A DNA stretch of 64,000 nucleotides, taken from the NCBI GenBank assembly GCA_964036155.1, contig OZ038423.1:35975249-36039248 (forward strand), in the 5' to 3' direction. Shown piece by piece: positions 62,601 through 64,000 of this stretch. The position numbers and the translations under genes were made by a program. The notes beneath the pieces were generated by a model. The model had not been told where the DNA came from. It worked only from the letters and a program-made list of their open reading frames with translations, and did not search any database. The stretch is from Diploscapter coronatus (taxonomy: Eukaryota; Nematoda; Chromadorea; Rhabditida; Rhabditidae). Numbering within the stretch: the first letter of the stretch is position 1; every line of letters starts with the position of its first letter.

Positions 62601-63970
62601 TTTGCAAAATCCAATTTGAATTTTTTACGTGGTTTAAGAAGATTTGAAATTCATCCAGTCGGTTTTCAATCCGCATTCTTTACTATAGGATTAGAGTTCA
62701 ATTTTCGCAAAGTGACTTGGTAGACCTTCAATTTTTCATTGGTCCTTTTCCCCTTTCGCCGACCTCATTTCCTTTCTCCTTTTGATTTTCTTTTTTTTCG
62801 TATTTCAGCCGGAATTCGGGCTTTGAAATCGGCTAGTGCGGCTAAATTGCAGGGCAAAAATGAGCCAAGAAAACTCGCCACTTTTTCTGCATTTTTTCGA
62901 CTAAAATCTCCACTTTTGAAGGCGGAAAGCTAACGAGAGCAAATGCGTATTTTCAACGAATTATGGGTCCAAAACAATGTTTTACCTGAATCATGAAGTT
63001 CTTGAACTAAATGATTATGGAGTTCGTAAAATGTTGCAAATGTACCAGGAAAAGCTATGAATATGTGTAGTGGGTTCAGCCAAAAACTATTTAGATGGAA
63101 ATATTTTGAATTCTGGGAATACTTTGAAAAATGTTTCATTTTCGTTTGTCAAAAATCAAGTTCACCAAAAATCGCGAATTTACATTCATTTTACAATTTT
63201 CTTTATAACCTTCCAAGAGCAATTGAAAAGTTATTTGGAAGCAAATTTTATAAATTTCAAACTTGAAAACATTACTTCACCATTTTGTGGTCCGAAGAAC
63301 TCGTCGTGTTTATGACGCGCACAAATTCGGTTATATTTATTGCCTGTACCTATTTTGTCCAAGTAGACTCAAGGAGTACCCCAATTTTGGAGAAGCGTGT
63401 GAAGTGCGTGAAAACTGACAGAAGAAATTCATCCTTCAGGAAATAAAGTGAGGAAAATGTTAAATTTCAGAATGAGCTCCTGAAAGTTGAGCCTGGGACG
63501 AGTAATGAGACTTTGCTCGAGCTAATTGATCAACTTACCTACGTTTCAATGCGGGCTTTCGAAAGTGGAATCAAGCCTTCTGGTAACATTCTAAATTTCC
63601 TATTTTTCGAATGTTCTTTTCAAGATTTTATCCGGTTTTTTTTTCAAAATTTCAGATTTAAACGACTCCACTTTTGCCACGAAATGGACCCTCGGCTCAG
63701 CCCTATTTTTTACTACGACTGTGCTAACTTCTATAGGTATTTTGCTCACATGTTTTCCTTTGAAAATACAACTTTCAGGATACGGTAATCTCATTCCTAT
63801 ATCGCCAGAAGGTCAGATATTCTGCATGTGCTATGCGATTTTTGGGTATGAAAATTGAAAAGTCACTTTTGAAGGGTTTTTTTTTCAGAATTCCCCTAAC
63901 TTTGATCACGATAGCCGATATCGCCAAATTCCTTTCTGAAGTCTACACGGGTGAAGATCCACTGGCTGAG
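59606..63970 (+). CDS. Two-pore-domain (TWK) potassium channel, N-terminal part
   Basis: Eight exons to the window edge, 252 aa so far: 59606-59761, 61041-61125, 62225-62317, 62453-62532, 63471-63582, 63656-63736, 63779-63845 and 63889-63970. The N-terminus is Ser/Pro/Gln-rich. TM1 is [17 protein letters not shown], followed by [12 protein letters not shown] as in TWK channels; an extracellular loop carries N-glycosylation-type NET and NDS; pore helix and filter are [20 protein letters not shown] then YGNLIP; TM2 is [15 protein letters not shown]. The second pore lies beyond the window. The intron after exon 4 needs a GC donor (GAG|GCTAGT at 62533) to keep frame with exon 5. The start is placed at 59606, 16 nt after a TTTCAG acceptor; an in-frame ATG at 59534 lies before that acceptor. 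It sets resting potential in excitable cells. Confidence 0.88.
59948..60037. repeat. Nested palindromic element in K2P intron 1
   Basis: Outer arms GTGGCGGTATTTT (59948-59960) and AAAATACCGCCAC (60025-60037) are perfect inverted repeats. Inner arms AAGTCGCACTT (59969-59979) and AAGTGCGACTT (59991-60001) are also perfect. Probably a short MITE; no clear target duplication was seen. Confidence 0.65.
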
Positions 63971-64000
63971 GTACTCATTTCTGAATTCGTAAATTCACAC

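Noticed and set aside
62809..62932. Possible cassette exon of the K2P channel after a TTTCAG
   Set aside because: It has no usable donor in the phase needed for the next exon, and the channel sequence reads well without it.

Overview
The window is nuclear DNA of a rhabditid-like nematode. It is AT-rich, with many short introns (often 40-60 nt), TTTCAG or TTTTAG acceptors, and acceptor-like sites directly upstream of several start codons as expected for spliced-leader trans-splicing. Several genes match typical worm genes (dyf-1, gpc-2, set-23, lsy-22, an SRG/SRV-type chemoreceptor, ABF-type peptides, a TWK channel). Coding identity to Caenorhabditis is partial, so I name no species. All gene models were read by hand from splice signals and reading frame, and nearly all have fully consistent intron phases.

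Layout. 1-929 (+): 3' part of KTI12. 1187-4757 (-): a SET-domain methyltransferase followed by a CCDC137-like nucleolar protein, spaced like a two-gene operon. 5198-11930: a repeat-rich defence-gene region with a small secreted C-type lectin (+), a serpin (-) with one abnormal splice donor, three related hairpin elements and a 73-bp hAT-type MITE. 11993-13956 (-): seven-TM chemoreceptor. 15667-16079 (+): G-protein gamma subunit. 17704-18863 (-): headcase-domain protein. 18864-25503: gene-poor. 25504-27902 (-): secreted or anchored PLP-fold protein. 29260-30094 (-): F-box-like gene, possibly decaying. 30411-33712 (+): dyf-1/TTC30 with a perfect X-box 84 nt upstream. 34383-38879 (+): class I alpha-1,2-mannosidase with an overlapping uORF. 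41691-48512 (-): mitochondrial FAD glycerol-3-phosphate dehydrogenase with two EF hands. 51806-53853 (-): Groucho/AES Q-domain protein like LSY-22, 5' exon not found. 56292-58096 (-): three tandem eight-cysteine ABF-like peptides, each with its own TATA box and GATA site. 59606-63970 (+): two-pore-domain K+ channel running off the window.

Most genes are independent housekeeping or neuronal genes. Functional grouping is visible in three places: the SET/CCDC137 pair, the lectin/serpin neighbourhood, and the ABF-like array, which looks like a locally duplicated innate-immunity module. The most unusual general signal is splicing. Among about 134 introns I could define, three need GC donors and one needs AT, and several acceptors end in GAG or AAG rather than CAG.
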